Shown here in pieces: positions 28,861 through 37,881 of a stretch of DNA of 38,149 nucleotides; within the stretch, counting starts at the first letter, position 1; every line of letters begins with the position of its first letter. Origin of the DNA: Gammaproteobacteria bacterium (GTDB lineage Bacteria > Pseudomonadota > Gammaproteobacteria > UBA6429 > Thiohalophilaceae); contig JAPHTF010000134.1 in assembly GCA_026197095.1 (NCBI GenBank), forward strand, positions 1-38,149, in the 5' to 3' direction. A program made the position numbers and the translations under genes. The notes below the pieces were generated by a model. The model saw only the letters and a list, made by a program, of their open reading frames with translations. It searched no databases and was not told the origin of the DNA.

Positions 28861-31111
28861 TATTATTCTGTTTTAAGGTTTCTGGTTCTAAAAAAAGACT
28901 GGTTGATTTTTTAACCGGTAGTTTGATTATAATACTTGCGCCGCCATTTTCAGCATTTTCAGCAAATATCATTCCGCCGTGTTCTTCTACAATCTTTTTA
29001 ACTATTGCTAAACCAAGACCACTACCTTTAGGTTTGGTGGTGACATAGGGTTCAAATAACTGATCAAACATATCATCTGCTATACCGGGCCCTGTATCGG
29101 TAATTTTTAGTTCAACATAACGGCAGGCGTGCTCTTCTGCACAACGTGTCGATATATACACCTTCTCTTCTTTTGTTTTTTGTTGTGAATCAGTGTGGGT
29201 TTCCTGATTGGCTTCCAGGGCATTTTTAATCAGGTTGTGCAGTAATTGCCGTAACCTGCCGATATCAGCCTCAATGGTTGGATTACTGGAATCGAGCGTA
29301 ACTGAAAAAAGAGTTTCATTATTTGCTGAGAGATATAAATCAAGGACTTCGGTGATAATTTTATTGAGCTCGATAGTATTCAGGTTTAATGATGGCATCC
29401 GCGCATAATCTGAAAACGCCTTTACCATTTCTTTAAGTGTTTCAACTTGTTGCACTATAGTATGGGTGGAACGATCAAGAATATCTGCCTCTTTAGCATT
29501 CATTTTATCCAGGTATTTGTGACGAATACGCTCAGCAGAGAGCTGGATAGGTGTGAGTGGGTTTTTAATTTCATGCGCAAGTCGGCGAGCGACTTCACCC
29601 CAGGCAGCATTTCTCTGTGCTTTAACAAGTTCCGTGACATCGTCGAAAACAATAATATTACCGTCTTCATGTATTTCACTGTTCATTGATAAAGAAATTA
29701 ATGTACCCCGGCAGATTAAAATTTTTCTAGTACTGCCAATAAATAAAACAACCTCTTCTTGCCACTGCGTTTCCTTTGCATCGATATGTGGATAAACCGC
29801 ATCGACAAAGTGTTGCAAATGGGGATTTTCTTCAATTGCATCATCGAGAAAATGACCAATAAAAGGTGTTAATGTTGCATTAAGAATCTGATTTGCGGCA
29901 TGGTTGGTGGTTTGTAAAAAATTATGTGTATCAAGGGTAATAACGCCTGACGATAAGTTACCTAATACTGTTTCAAGATACCCATGTTGCGCCTCGGCTT
30001 GTTGTTGACTCACCCGCGCGCTATCTTGTGCGATAGAAATTTTTTGTGTCATCTCATTAAATGAACGTACAAGAAAACCAAGTTCATCTTTTCCGGGTAA
30101 AGGCAGTCGCTTTTCATAATTACCTGCAGCAACTGCACGTGTACCTTCAACTAAATCTGAAATAGGCGCGACCATACGTCGAGCAGCAAAAAATGCCGCC
30201 CAAATAGAGGTTAAGATGCTGAGCAATAATATGAGTGATAACGTTAATATAAAACTGTATTTAAGGGGTAAACGTAAAACGGTTAATGATCTGACCACGC
30301 TAAATGCCTGCTGGACATTTTCAGCAAGCTGATTGATTCGGGGCGTTATTGGATAAAGCAATTGCAGGATGCGGCCATCCAAAACAGGATCGGGATTTGC
30401 CATATTGATCGCAATTCGAATGTGTAATCCAATTTCAGGAATGGGTACCAGGCCAAAATCATCATGACCCTGACGTAAACGTTGCAAGGTACTGTCTTCT
30501 AATTGTTGCGGTAAAAGACGCGTTGTTTCGCTAATGCTGGATGCAACGATACGGCCATCATTGGTAAATAAAGTCAGTTCATTTGCGCCACTTTCTGTGC
30601 GGAGCTCATTTAAGGTTAATGTTGCCAGCTCGTTAGAAATAGCATTGAGTCTTGGAGACATCTGTTGAGTTTGTCGCAATAGTTCGCGCATACGTACACC
30701 GAGTGAGGCTTTACTCAGTTCAAGTGCATCATTGAGGGCGTTTTCAACACGGACGTCAAACCAGCTATCAATACCGCGCTGTAAGAAATCAAGCGAGAAG
30801 TAATAAACAACAGAAACAGGTGTGGTCGATAGAATAACAAACATCACTACAAGTCGCGTGGTTAAACGTGAACCGGTTTTGCCTTGTCGATATTGTTGGA
30901 TAAGGTGCCAGACACTTTTGCCAATAAGCACAAAGAGTAAAATTACAGCGAGTAAATTAATGCCAATTAATAAAGAATAAAGTCGGCCAAATAATAGTGA
31001 GTTATGAGTGGCGATACTCATTAAATAAAGGGACGTTAATAATAAAATCACCACCACCGCAATGGGGGCGTTACTGGCAAAAAATCGTTTAATTAATGCT
31101 TTAATGGCCAT
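28844..31111 (-). CDS. ntrY: NtrY-type membrane sensor histidine kinase
   Basis: A 755-residue kinase. Membrane helices lie near residues 15-75 and 85-110, then an extracytoplasmic sensor segment and another helix near 285-310. A HAMP domain follows (MVAPISDLVEGTRAVAAGNY), then a PAS-like region. His513 sits in RRLAHEIKNPLTP. The ATPase boxes LHNLIKNALEA, DTGPGIADDM and GSGLGLAIVKKI are intact. It should phosphorylate NtrX. The start is the ATG at 31111; a TTG at 31120 gives three more residues. It overlaps the DUF4390 gene by 19 bases and ntrX at its end. Confidence 0.95.
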   Translation of the reverse strand: MAIKALIKRFFASNAPIAVVVILLLTSLYLMSIATHNSLLFGRLYSLLIGINLLAVILLFVLIGKSVWHLIQQYRQGKTGSRLTTRLVVMFVILSTTPVSVVYYFSLDFLQRGIDSWFDVRVENALNDALELSKASLGVRMRELLRQTQQMSPRLNAISNELATLTLNELRTESGANELTLFTNDGRIVASSISETTRLLPQQLEDSTLQRLRQGHDDFGLVPIPEIGLHIRIAINMANPDPVLDGRILQLLYPITPRINQLAENVQQAFSVVRSLTVLRLPLKYSFILTLSLILLLSILTSIWAAFFAARRMVAPISDLVEGTRAVAAGNYEKRLPLPGKDELGFLVRSFNEMTQKISIAQDSARVSQQQAEAQHGYLETVLGNLSSGVITLDTHNFLQTTNHAANQILNATLTPFIGHFLDDAIEENPHLQHFVDAVYPHIDAKETQWQEEVVLFIGSTRKILICRGTLISLSMNSEIHEDGNIIVFDDVTELVKAQRNAAWGEVARRLAHEIKNPLTPIQLSAERIRHKYLDKMNAKEADILDRSTHTIVQQVETLKEMVKAFSDYARMPSLNLNTIELNKIITEVLDLYLSANNETLFSVTLDSSNPTIEADIGRLRQLLHNLIKNALEANQETHTDSQQKTKEEKVYISTRCAEEHACRYVELKITDTGPGIADDMFDQLFEPYVTTKPKGSGLGLAIVKKIVEEHGGMIFAENAENGGASIIIKLPVKKSTSLFLEPETLKQNNNDAAA

Positions 31112-31698
31112 GTGAACCAATCACTTTCGAGTTGCCATTGTGATGATATATATGCAATTGGGCGCATGGGTGCGGGTAATGATTCAATATCAAGATAGGT
31201 ACGAATGCGTGCGTAATACTCATCACCTGCTTCAAGCAAATTTTTGTCGATTAAAGGAAATTCATGAATATTACTTAAAGAATACAATGCGGCGTTTAAG
31301 CTACCGTAGTTTTTTTGAGCGCCGCTGTTTAAATTATGAATAATATATTTTTCGGATAAAGCATGATAAAGCAGTAAATAACCTTGTTCGAGTTCTGCAA
31401 CCGTTTTATCCCACCACCAGTTTCTGTCCTTGAGAACTTCAATATTTAGCAGAATAATTAAAGGTACACCACTACGAAGCGCTTCAAGTGCATCGTCTGA
31501 AAAATTTAAATTAATTTTTGCTTCAAGCTGAAAGACATTTTTATTGAGATGCGTACTGGCAGAAAGAATTCTAAAGCCATTAGCTTGTTCAGCCTGGCTT
31601 TGTGCTGGCATAAAAACACTGATTAGAATGCACAGTAAAGCAGCGAATAATATTTGATGAGTATTATTGCTTTTGTATAAGTGCATAAAAGAAACCAT
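31093..31698 (-). CDS. secreted DUF4390 protein
   Basis: A 201-residue protein starting at the ATG at 31698, which has AGAGGGA just upstream; a longer frame from 31755 lies deeper inside rsmB and would spoil the signal peptide. The signal peptide (QILFAALLCILISVFMPAQSQA) suggests periplasmic or membrane-attached location. The mature part fits DUF4390, a family usually found beside rsmB and ntrY: SGVPLIILLNIEVLKDRNWWWD, then a paired-strand region and APMRPIAYISSQWQLESDW. The function is unknown; its constant neighbour suggests a role with the NtrY sensor. It overlaps rsmB by 35 bases and ntrY by 19. Confidence 0.88.
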   Translation of the reverse strand: MVSFMHLYKSNNTHQILFAALLCILISVFMPAQSQAEQANGFRILSASTHLNKNVFQLEAKINLNFSDDALEALRSGVPLIILLNIEVLKDRNWWWDKTVAELEQGYLLLYHALSEKYIIHNLNSGAQKNYGSLNAALYSLSNIHEFPLIDKNLLEAGDEYYARIRTYLDIESLPAPMRPIAYISSQWQLESDWFTWPLKH

Positions 31699-32980
31699 CC
31701 ATTCCCTCTTCGCCGTTTTTACCGCCTTCGCCAGGTAAGATCTGTTTTCCGGCAATTTGCTGTTGTCCCCAATCTGAAATTATGGGTTGAAGTTCGGCAT
31801 CTGCATGTTGTTGAAGAAAGTGTTGTATTTGTAATGTATTTTCTTCTGCTAGTACGGAACATGTTGCATATAAGAGCATACCCCCTGACTTCAATAGAGG
31901 CCAGAGTGCATTGAGAATTTGCTCTTGATCCTGAATTAATTTGGGAATGTCACTCTCATGTCGGAGTAATTTAATATCAGGATGACGGCGAATAACACCA
32001 CTGGCACTACAGGGAGCATCAAGCAGAATACGATCAAACGGTTTTTTGTCCCACCATGAATCAGGATCAAACGCATTGGCCGCGAGTAGCTGAGCTTTTA
32101 GCTCAGTGCGATCAAGATTTTCCTGTACTCTTTGTAAGCGGCTTTTTTCGATATCCAGTGCAAGTAGATCTATTTTACTTTCGCGTTCAAGCAGGTGAAT
32201 GGTTTTACCACCCGGCGCAGCACAGGCATCAAGTATGCGATCCCCTTTTTGTGGGTTGAGTAATATTGCTGCAAGTTGAGCAGCTTCATCTTGTACAGAA
32301 ACTTTACCCTCTGCAAATAAAGGAAGCTGGCTTACTTGAACGGGTTTTTCTAAATAAATAGCATCGGGTGAATATTTGGCTTCGGTTGCAGTGATCTCAT
32401 TTTTATTTAATAAATCAATGTAATCTTTTCTGCTTATATGGCTTGTATTTAAGCGCAAGGTCATCGGTGGGTTTTGATTATTGGCAAATAGTACTTGCTC
32501 CCACAATTGATTTTCAGGCCAGGTTTTTTTAATTAATTTTATCCACCAAAAAGGGTGAGCAAATTTTGCTTCAGCATTTTTTTCAATTTTATTATTTATT
32601 AGTTCAGCCTGGCGTTGGTAATTTCGTAATACAGCATTAACTAAATTTTTTGCCCAGGGCTTTTTTAATGACTTGGTGATTTTTACTGTTTCGGAAACTG
32701 CAGCATGATCAGGTATTCTCATTTCAATCAGCTGGTAAAGGCCGCTCAGAATGAGCATAACAATGTCTTGATCCTTTGTTTTAAGGGGTTTGCTGATAAG
32801 TTGATCAGCAATAAATTTTAGCCTTGGGAAAAGTCGAATAACACCATAGCTCATTGCCTGGATAAGACCACGATCATTTTCATCTATACTATCTGCGTAG
32901 TATGCGATTGCATCGGGGAGGTTACGGCCATGCTGTGTGACTTGCAGTAAAATTTTTACAACAGCGAGTCGGCTATTCAT
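31664..32980 (-). CDS. rsmB: RsmB, 16S rRNA m5C967 methyltransferase
   Basis: A 438-residue enzyme (E. coli 429). The N-terminal part (1 to about 140) is a NusB-like RNA-binding domain. The SAM-dependent domain has DACAAPGGKTIHLL, LDAPCSASGVIRRHPDI and the catalytic YATCSVLAEEN. It methylates C967 of 16S rRNA. Its ATG overlaps the fmt stop in ATGA, typical of translational coupling. Confidence 0.97.
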   Translation of the reverse strand: MNSRLAVVKILLQVTQHGRNLPDAIAYYADSIDENDRGLIQAMSYGVIRLFPRLKFIADQLISKPLKTKDQDIVMLILSGLYQLIEMRIPDHAAVSETVKITKSLKKPWAKNLVNAVLRNYQRQAELINNKIEKNAEAKFAHPFWWIKLIKKTWPENQLWEQVLFANNQNPPMTLRLNTSHISRKDYIDLLNKNEITATEAKYSPDAIYLEKPVQVSQLPLFAEGKVSVQDEAAQLAAILLNPQKGDRILDACAAPGGKTIHLLERESKIDLLALDIEKSRLQRVQENLDRTELKAQLLAANAFDPDSWWDKKPFDRILLDAPCSASGVIRRHPDIKLLRHESDIPKLIQDQEQILNALWPLLKSGGMLLYATCSVLAEENTLQIQHFLQQHADAELQPIISDWGQQQIAGKQILPGEGGKNGEEGMDGFFYALIQKQ

Positions 32981-33948
32981 GTTGATGATGGATTCTGTAA
33001 TAAACTGCCAGCAGGAAGTTGCTTTGCATGACCATTCATAAATGCGGCCACATCCATGGCTTTGCTGCCTGAAGGTTGCAGATTAAGTATACGTAACGTT
33101 CCTTCTCCACAGCTGACATCAATGCCCTTTTTATCACATGAAATAACGGTGCCGGGTTTAGAATTTGCTTTAATATTGGAATCAAGCGTTAAGACCTGAG
33201 CTTGCCAAATGCGCAATGTTTTATCTTCAAACTGGGTATAGGCAACAGGCCAGGGGTTAAAGGCGCGAATTAAACGTTCGATTTCAATAGCTGAGTTTTG
33301 CCAGTTAATTTGCGCTTCTTTTTTATCAAGCTTATGAGCATAAGTTGCCAGCGCATCATCTTGAGCGACTGGTTTTAATTTACCGCTCTCCAGATTATTC
33401 AATGTTTCTAAAATTGCCGTGGCGCCAATTTCCGCAAGCCGATCATGCAAGTCGCCGCCCGTATCTTTCTCGGTAATGGGACATGAAAAGAGCTGTAAAA
33501 TATCACCAGTGTCCAGCCCGGCATTCATTTGCATAATGGTAATGCCTGATTCTGTATCACCGGCTGCGATGGCACGTTGAATGGGTGCGGCACCACGCCA
33601 ACGAGGTAACAAAGAAGCATGAATATTTAAACAGCCAAGTCTCGGTATATCCAGGACGGCCTGTGGCAAAATTAATCCATAGGCGGCGACAACCATGACG
33701 TCTGCATCAAAAGATCGCAGAACGTCTTGTGCTTCAGAGTCTTTTAAGTTTTCAGGCTGAAAAACGGGAATATCATTTTTTAGCGCAACGTCTTTTACCG
33801 GGCTAGCACGTAATTTACGCCCTCTTCCTGCTGGACGATCTGGTTGGGTATACACAGCGACAATCTTATGCTCAGTATTAAGCAATGCAGTGAGTGAGCT
33901 AGCCGCAAAATCAGGAGTGCCAGCAAAAATAATTCGAAGTGAGGCCAT
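32977..33948 (-). CDS. fmt: Fmt, methionyl-tRNA formyltransferase
   Basis: A 323-residue enzyme (E. coli 315) that formylates initiator Met-tRNA with 10-formyl-THF. The active-site Asn and His lie in NIHASLLPRWRGAAPIQRA, and the catalytic Asp in GLDTGDILQL. The C-terminal OB-like domain (about 205-310) binds tRNA. It is paired with def 45 bases upstream, so N-formylation and deformylation are made together. Confidence 0.98.
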   Translation of the reverse strand: MASLRIIFAGTPDFAASSLTALLNTEHKIVAVYTQPDRPAGRGRKLRASPVKDVALKNDIPVFQPENLKDSEAQDVLRSFDADVMVVAAYGLILPQAVLDIPRLGCLNIHASLLPRWRGAAPIQRAIAAGDTESGITIMQMNAGLDTGDILQLFSCPITEKDTGGDLHDRLAEIGATAILETLNNLESGKLKPVAQDDALATYAHKLDKKEAQINWQNSAIEIERLIRAFNPWPVAYTQFEDKTLRIWQAQVLTLDSNIKANSKPGTVISCDKKGIDVSCGEGTLRILNLQPSGSKAMDVAAFMNGHAKQLPAGSLLQNPSST

Positions 33949-33993
33949 AGTTGAGTTCGTTAGGATTGGGCTAAGACAGCGTTAAAAGCCAAC

Positions 33994-34497
33994 TTACATA
34001 GCACTTCTTTGTTGTTTTTCGAGTTTTTTACGGATGCGTTGTTTTTTAAGCTGTGATAAATAATCAACAAAGAGCGTGCCTTCCAGATGATCCATTTCGT
34101 GCTGAATACAAACCGCAAGTAAGCCCTCGGCATTCATTTCGAAACTTTCACCCTCTTTGTCTAGCGCTTTAACACGGACTTTTTCAGCACGATGCAGTGT
34201 TTCATAAATGCCTGGTACAGATAAGCAGCCTTCATCAAATTCCTGATCACCTTCTTTTTCCAGAATTTCAGGGTTTATAAGTACAATTGGCTGATTTTTC
34301 TCTTCAGAAATATCAATAACTAAAATGCGCTCATGAACATTGATTTGAGTCGCCGCCAGGCCAATTCCAGGTGCGTCATACATTGTTTCAAGCATATTCT
34401 TGATTAAGATGCGATGTTTATCGGTCACTTTAGCAACGGGTTTTGCTTTAGTACGCAGTCGCTCATCGGGAAAATGTAAAATATTTAAAATAGTCAT
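33994..34497 (-). CDS. def: Def, peptide deformylase
   Basis: A 167-residue metalloenzyme (E. coli 169) that removes the N-formyl group from new proteins. Motif 1 GIGLAATQ (44-51), motif 2 EGCLSVP with metal ligand Cys91, and motif 3 HEMDH (133-137) with both His ligands and the catalytic Glu134 are all intact. It is the first gene of the minus-strand operon. A TATAAT-like -10 lies at 34554-34559 on the minus strand, but no good -35 is seen. Confidence 0.98.
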   Translation of the reverse strand: MTILNILHFPDERLRTKAKPVAKVTDKHRILIKNMLETMYDAPGIGLAATQINVHERILVIDISEEKNQPIVLINPEILEKEGDQEFDEGCLSVPGIYETLHRAEKVRVKALDKEGESFEMNAEGLLAVCIQHEMDHLEGTLFVDYLSQLKKQRIRKKLEKQQRSAM

Positions 34498-34700
34498 GAT
34501 TTTTCTAAATAGTCAGGTGATGTTTTTAATATAGGGGCGTAATTTATTATTTCATTATATTTTGTCACGCCATTTTACACCAGAACCTATTTTATTAACT
34601 TTATCGCAGGTTTCTCTAGTATTTTTGTAGGAAAAGCTGCTAACATCATGATACTAATAGATAAGAAGGTGCTGAGGAGAAGGAAAAAGAACTGGATTTT

Positions 34701-34715
34701 GTGTAATTTTTACAC
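34701..34715. promoter_or_regulatory. palindrome in the def / LysM divergent gap
   Basis: GTGTAA-TTT-TTACAC is a perfect 6-base inverted repeat 62 bases before the LysM gene ATG, within a 279-base gap (34498-34776). It could be an operator. No other firm signal was found in the gap. Confidence 0.25.
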
Positions 34716-34776
34716 TAAATACTAAATAATCCTTCAATTTAACTTCACATTAGTACCTCGATTTAAGGGAAGCATA

Positions 34777-35982
34777 ATGAATAATAAAATGACCGGCTTG
34801 CGACTCGCGTCTGTTCTCTTACCTACGCTAATCATATTTGGCTCAATTAGCTTAAGCGGTTGTAGTACTTCTCAGCCTACTACTATCCAAGAAGAACCCA
34901 TGGTTCAAGAAGAGCCTATGGAACCTACCCAGGAAATTGAGACCCAGCCTGAAGCTCCAGAAGTAGCATATGATTACCCTGAACGTTATGTTGTCGTAAA
35001 AGGCGATACCTTATGGGATATCTCAAAACGTTTTCTTAAAGACCCCTGGCGCTGGCCTTCTGTTTGGCATATTAATCCCGGCATTAACAATCCACATTTA
35101 ATTTATCCTGGTGATGTTATTGTCATGTACATTATCAATGGAAAGCCCTATATCACTCTGGATGGTAAAGCGGGTGTGCGTCCGACTGGCAACCAAACAC
35201 CCAAACTGCCACCAGAAATTAAGCCTGGATTAAAAGTAGTGAAGTTATCACCCTCTGCGCGAGTCAGTGGTATCCATAAAGCCATTACTACGATTTCCAT
35301 GACTGCCATTCGTCCATTCTTGGATCGTCCTCGTGTCGTAACTGAAGATATGCTCGATGATGCTCCTTATATTGTTTCAAGTTATGAAGAACATTTAATC
35401 AGTGGCACGGGAAACCGTGTTTATGCCAAGAATATGGAAAATCCAATCAGTGCATATAACATAGTACGCCCAGGTAAACCTTATGTTGATCCTGAGTCAG
35501 GCGATACGTTGGGTTATGAAGCCATTTACCTGGCCGATGCACGTTTGGTAAAAGCGGCTGAAGATGATAAACCCGCAACATTGGTAGTCACTAAAGCGTT
35601 ACGTGAAGTACTAAACAATGACGTATTAATTCCCTATGAGCAGCGTGAAGAAATGTTTCAATTTACACCACGTTCTCCAGAAGCGAATATTAAAGGCCAA
35701 ATTATCGATGTCTTTAATGGTGTATCGCTCATTGGCCAACATATGGTTGTGGTATTAAACCGTGGTGAGGATGATGGCTTAGCGCCTGGGCATGTGCTTG
35801 CCGTCATGAAAAAGGGTGCTAGAGTCCATGACTCACAGGCTTGGCTATTTACCGGCGTTGATCTACCCGATGAACGTGCAGGCATCATGATGGTCTTTAA
35901 AACGTATAAAAATTTAAGTTATGCGTTAATTATGGAAGCGAATCGGGCGATGAGTGTAAATGATCGTTTCGAAAAACCCTGA
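34777..35982 (+). CDS. LysM-domain lipoprotein
   Basis: A 401-residue envelope protein. A lipoprotein signal ends at SLSGC with Cys29 as the lipid site; residue 30 is Ser, which favours the outer membrane. A Glu/Pro/Thr-rich linker (33-65) precedes one LysM domain (71-118: YVVVKGDTLWDISKRFL, then INPGINNPHLIYPGDVI) that binds peptidoglycan glycan strands. The remaining 280 residues have no domain I can name. The gene holds the same place between def and dprA in Pseudomonas (PA0020-like). AAGGGAA precedes the ATG. Confidence 0.92.
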   Translation: MNNKMTGLRLASVLLPTLIIFGSISLSGCSTSQPTTIQEEPMVQEEPMEPTQEIETQPEAPEVAYDYPERYVVVKGDTLWDISKRFLKDPWRWPSVWHINPGINNPHLIYPGDVIVMYIINGKPYITLDGKAGVRPTGNQTPKLPPEIKPGLKVVKLSPSARVSGIHKAITTISMTAIRPFLDRPRVVTEDMLDDAPYIVSSYEEHLISGTGNRVYAKNMENPISAYNIVRPGKPYVDPESGDTLGYEAIYLADARLVKAAEDDKPATLVVTKALREVLNNDVLIPYEQREEMFQFTPRSPEANIKGQIIDVFNGVSLIGQHMVVVLNRGEDDGLAPGHVLAVMKKGARVHDSQAWLFTGVDLPDERAGIMMVFKTYKNLSYALIMEANRAMSVNDRFEKP

Positions 35983-36016
35983 TTACAGATAACGAGAGAC
36001 TCGATTGCGGTGTTTA

Positions 36017-36045
36017 CCCTCTAATTATAATTTTGTATTAGAGGG
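36017..36045 (+). terminator. hairpin after the LysM gene, weak terminator candidate
   Basis: CCCTCTAAT (36017-36025) pairs with ATTAGAGGG (36037-36045) over 9 bases with an 11-base loop. No T-run follows, so termination may be partial. Confidence 0.45.
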
Positions 36046-36133
36046 GCATTACAAAAACGTTATCTGGTTGATTTAAAAATTAAAATCAGTGGTACACTCT
36101 TCTTTACCAAAAGGATTTGGTGAGGAAAAATAA

Positions 36134-37294
36134 ATGACACAAACAGAACAATCTTTACGTAACTGGTTAGCTTTAACTCACATCCCCAGTCTTGGGCCGG
36201 TTCGAATACACTCCCTTCTTGACGTTTTTGAAACTCCGTCAGAAATACTTAATGCTGGTAATTCTATTTGGAAAGAGGTGGGTTTATCTGAAAAAATTAT
36301 TCAGGGCTTATCTGTTCCAGATTGGGATAAAGTCGATGTGGATTTAAAGTGGGCTGAACAGGAAGAAAACGCCTGTATTCTGACGTTGGATGATGAACGT
36401 TATCCATCATTGTTGAAAGCGATTCCCGATGCACCTCCTATTTTATACGTTCTTGGTCAGCCTGAAATTTTAAGTTTACCTCAGTTTGCGATTGTAGGAA
36501 GTCGTAATCCTACGCATGCGGGGCAAGATATTGCGCATGATTTTGCTGCCTATTTAACAAAAATGGGCATGACGATAACCAGTGGTATGGCATTAGGAAT
36601 TGATACAGCCGCACATCAAGGTGCGCTTGATACAATGCAAAGTGATTATCATGGCCATGGCTTTACGGTTGCGGTAACGGGCACAGGTTTAGATCGTGTA
36701 TATCCCGCTAAAAATCGTGAAATTGCACATAAAATTGCTGAAAATGGAGTGTTAGTGTCAGAATATGCCCCTGGAACCCCTCCTTTGCCAGGTAATTTCC
36801 CACGTCGAAATCGGATTATTAGTGGCCTCAGTATGGGTGTTTTAGTGGTAGAAGCGGCTTTACAAAGTGGCTCTTTAATCACCGCGCGACTCGCAACTGA
36901 GCAAGGGCGTGAAGTTTTTGCGGTTCCGGGTTCTATTAACCATCCATTGGCAAAAGGCTGCCATGCGTTAATACGGCAGGGTGCAAAATTGGTAGAAACA
37001 GCCGATCATATTCTTGAAGAATTAGGTGGATTTGTTGCGATGCTAGATAAATCTGCGGATGAGAGCAAAATAGCCAATAAAGAAGGCAATGAAAGAGAAT
37101 TTGCTGCATATCAAAATGTGGATGATGAATACAAACAGGTCTTAAAATGTGTTGATTTTGAGCCCACATCAGTAGATAAAGTGGTTGAAAGAAGTGGATT
37201 GACTGCAGATGCTGTTTGCTCCATGCTATTGGTACTGGAATTGCAAGGGTATGTAACAGCCTTATCGGGTGGCTACTACTGTCAAGGCAGGTAA
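36134..37294 (+). CDS. dprA: DprA (Smf), DNA processing protein
   Basis: A 386-residue protein that loads RecA on incoming single-stranded DNA during natural transformation. It has a helical N-terminus (LTHIPSLGPVRIHSLLDVFE), the Rossmann-like core with GSRNPTHAGQDIA, SGMALGIDTAAHQGAL and GSLITARLATEQGREVFAVPG, and a C-terminal winged helix (about 335-385, VDKVVERSGLTADAVCSMLL). All parts look intact. The ATG follows AAAGGATTTGGTGAGGA. It is 11 bases before smg. Confidence 0.97.
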   Translation: MTQTEQSLRNWLALTHIPSLGPVRIHSLLDVFETPSEILNAGNSIWKEVGLSEKIIQGLSVPDWDKVDVDLKWAEQEENACILTLDDERYPSLLKAIPDAPPILYVLGQPEILSLPQFAIVGSRNPTHAGQDIAHDFAAYLTKMGMTITSGMALGIDTAAHQGALDTMQSDYHGHGFTVAVTGTGLDRVYPAKNREIAHKIAENGVLVSEYAPGTPPLPGNFPRRNRIISGLSMGVLVVEAALQSGSLITARLATEQGREVFAVPGSINHPLAKGCHALIRQGAKLVETADHILEELGGFVAMLDKSADESKIANKEGNEREFAAYQNVDDEYKQVLKCVDFEPTSVDKVVERSGLTADAVCSMLLVLELQGYVTALSGGYYCQGR

Positions 37295-37305
37295 TAGGAC
37301 GTAAA

Positions 37306-37782
37306 ATGAAAGAAAATATACTCGAAGTGTTGATGTATCTGTTTGAAAACTACATGAATGATGAAATTGAGTTTGATACAGATGAAGAATCACTCAGAAC
37401 TGAGTTAGAGCAAGCGGGTTTCCATAAAGCGGAGATCAGCAAAGCATTCTTATGGCTTGAAGGTTTAGCGGGCTTACAAGACGGAACAGAGCAACTTGCT
37501 TTCAACGCTGAATCCATTCGGCTTTATACCGCTGAAGAAGTTGAAAAACTTGATTTAGATAGCCGCGGTTTTTTAATGTTTTTAGAGCAAACGGGTGTTT
37601 TAGATCACAACACACGTGAAATGGTCATCGATCGTGTTATGGCATTAGAGTCAGAAGAAATTGATCTTGAACAACTTAAATGGGTTGTGTTGATGGTGTT
37701 GTTTAATCAACCAGGTCGTGAAGCGGCTTATGCCTGGATGGAAGATTTAGTCTTTGAAGAAATGCCAGGCATCTTACACTGA
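37306..37782 (+). CDS. smg: Smg (DUF494) protein
   Basis: A 158-residue acidic, helical protein of the Smg/DUF494 family (E. coli 157). The start is the ATG at 37306; an upstream frame from 37216 lies inside dprA. The family pattern is MKENILEVLMYLFENYM at the start, then RGFLMFLEQTGVLDHNTREM and VIDRVMALESEEIDLEQLKW. The function is unknown; genetically it always lies beside dprA and topA. Confidence 0.95.
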   Translation: MKENILEVLMYLFENYMNDEIEFDTDEESLRTELEQAGFHKAEISKAFLWLEGLAGLQDGTEQLAFNAESIRLYTAEEVEKLDLDSRGFLMFLEQTGVLDHNTREMVIDRVMALESEEIDLEQLKWVVLMVLFNQPGREAAYAWMEDLVFEEMPGILH

Positions 37783-37834
37783 GTGTGCATTGAAAGATGC
37801 ACTGGGCTTAAATGCTAGCAATAAAAAAATTCAG

Positions 37835-37860
37835 TGCCCGCCTTATGCGGGCATTTCCTT
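37835..37860 (+). terminator. hairpin terminator after smg
   Basis: TGCCCGC (37835-37841) pairs with GCGGGCA (37847-37853) over 7 bases with a 5-base loop, followed by a T-rich run interrupted by CC. A smaller stem GTGCAT / ATGCAC at 37785-37802 lies just after the smg stop. Confidence 0.7.
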
Positions 37861-37881
37861 TTATGTGATGGTTTAAAAGTT

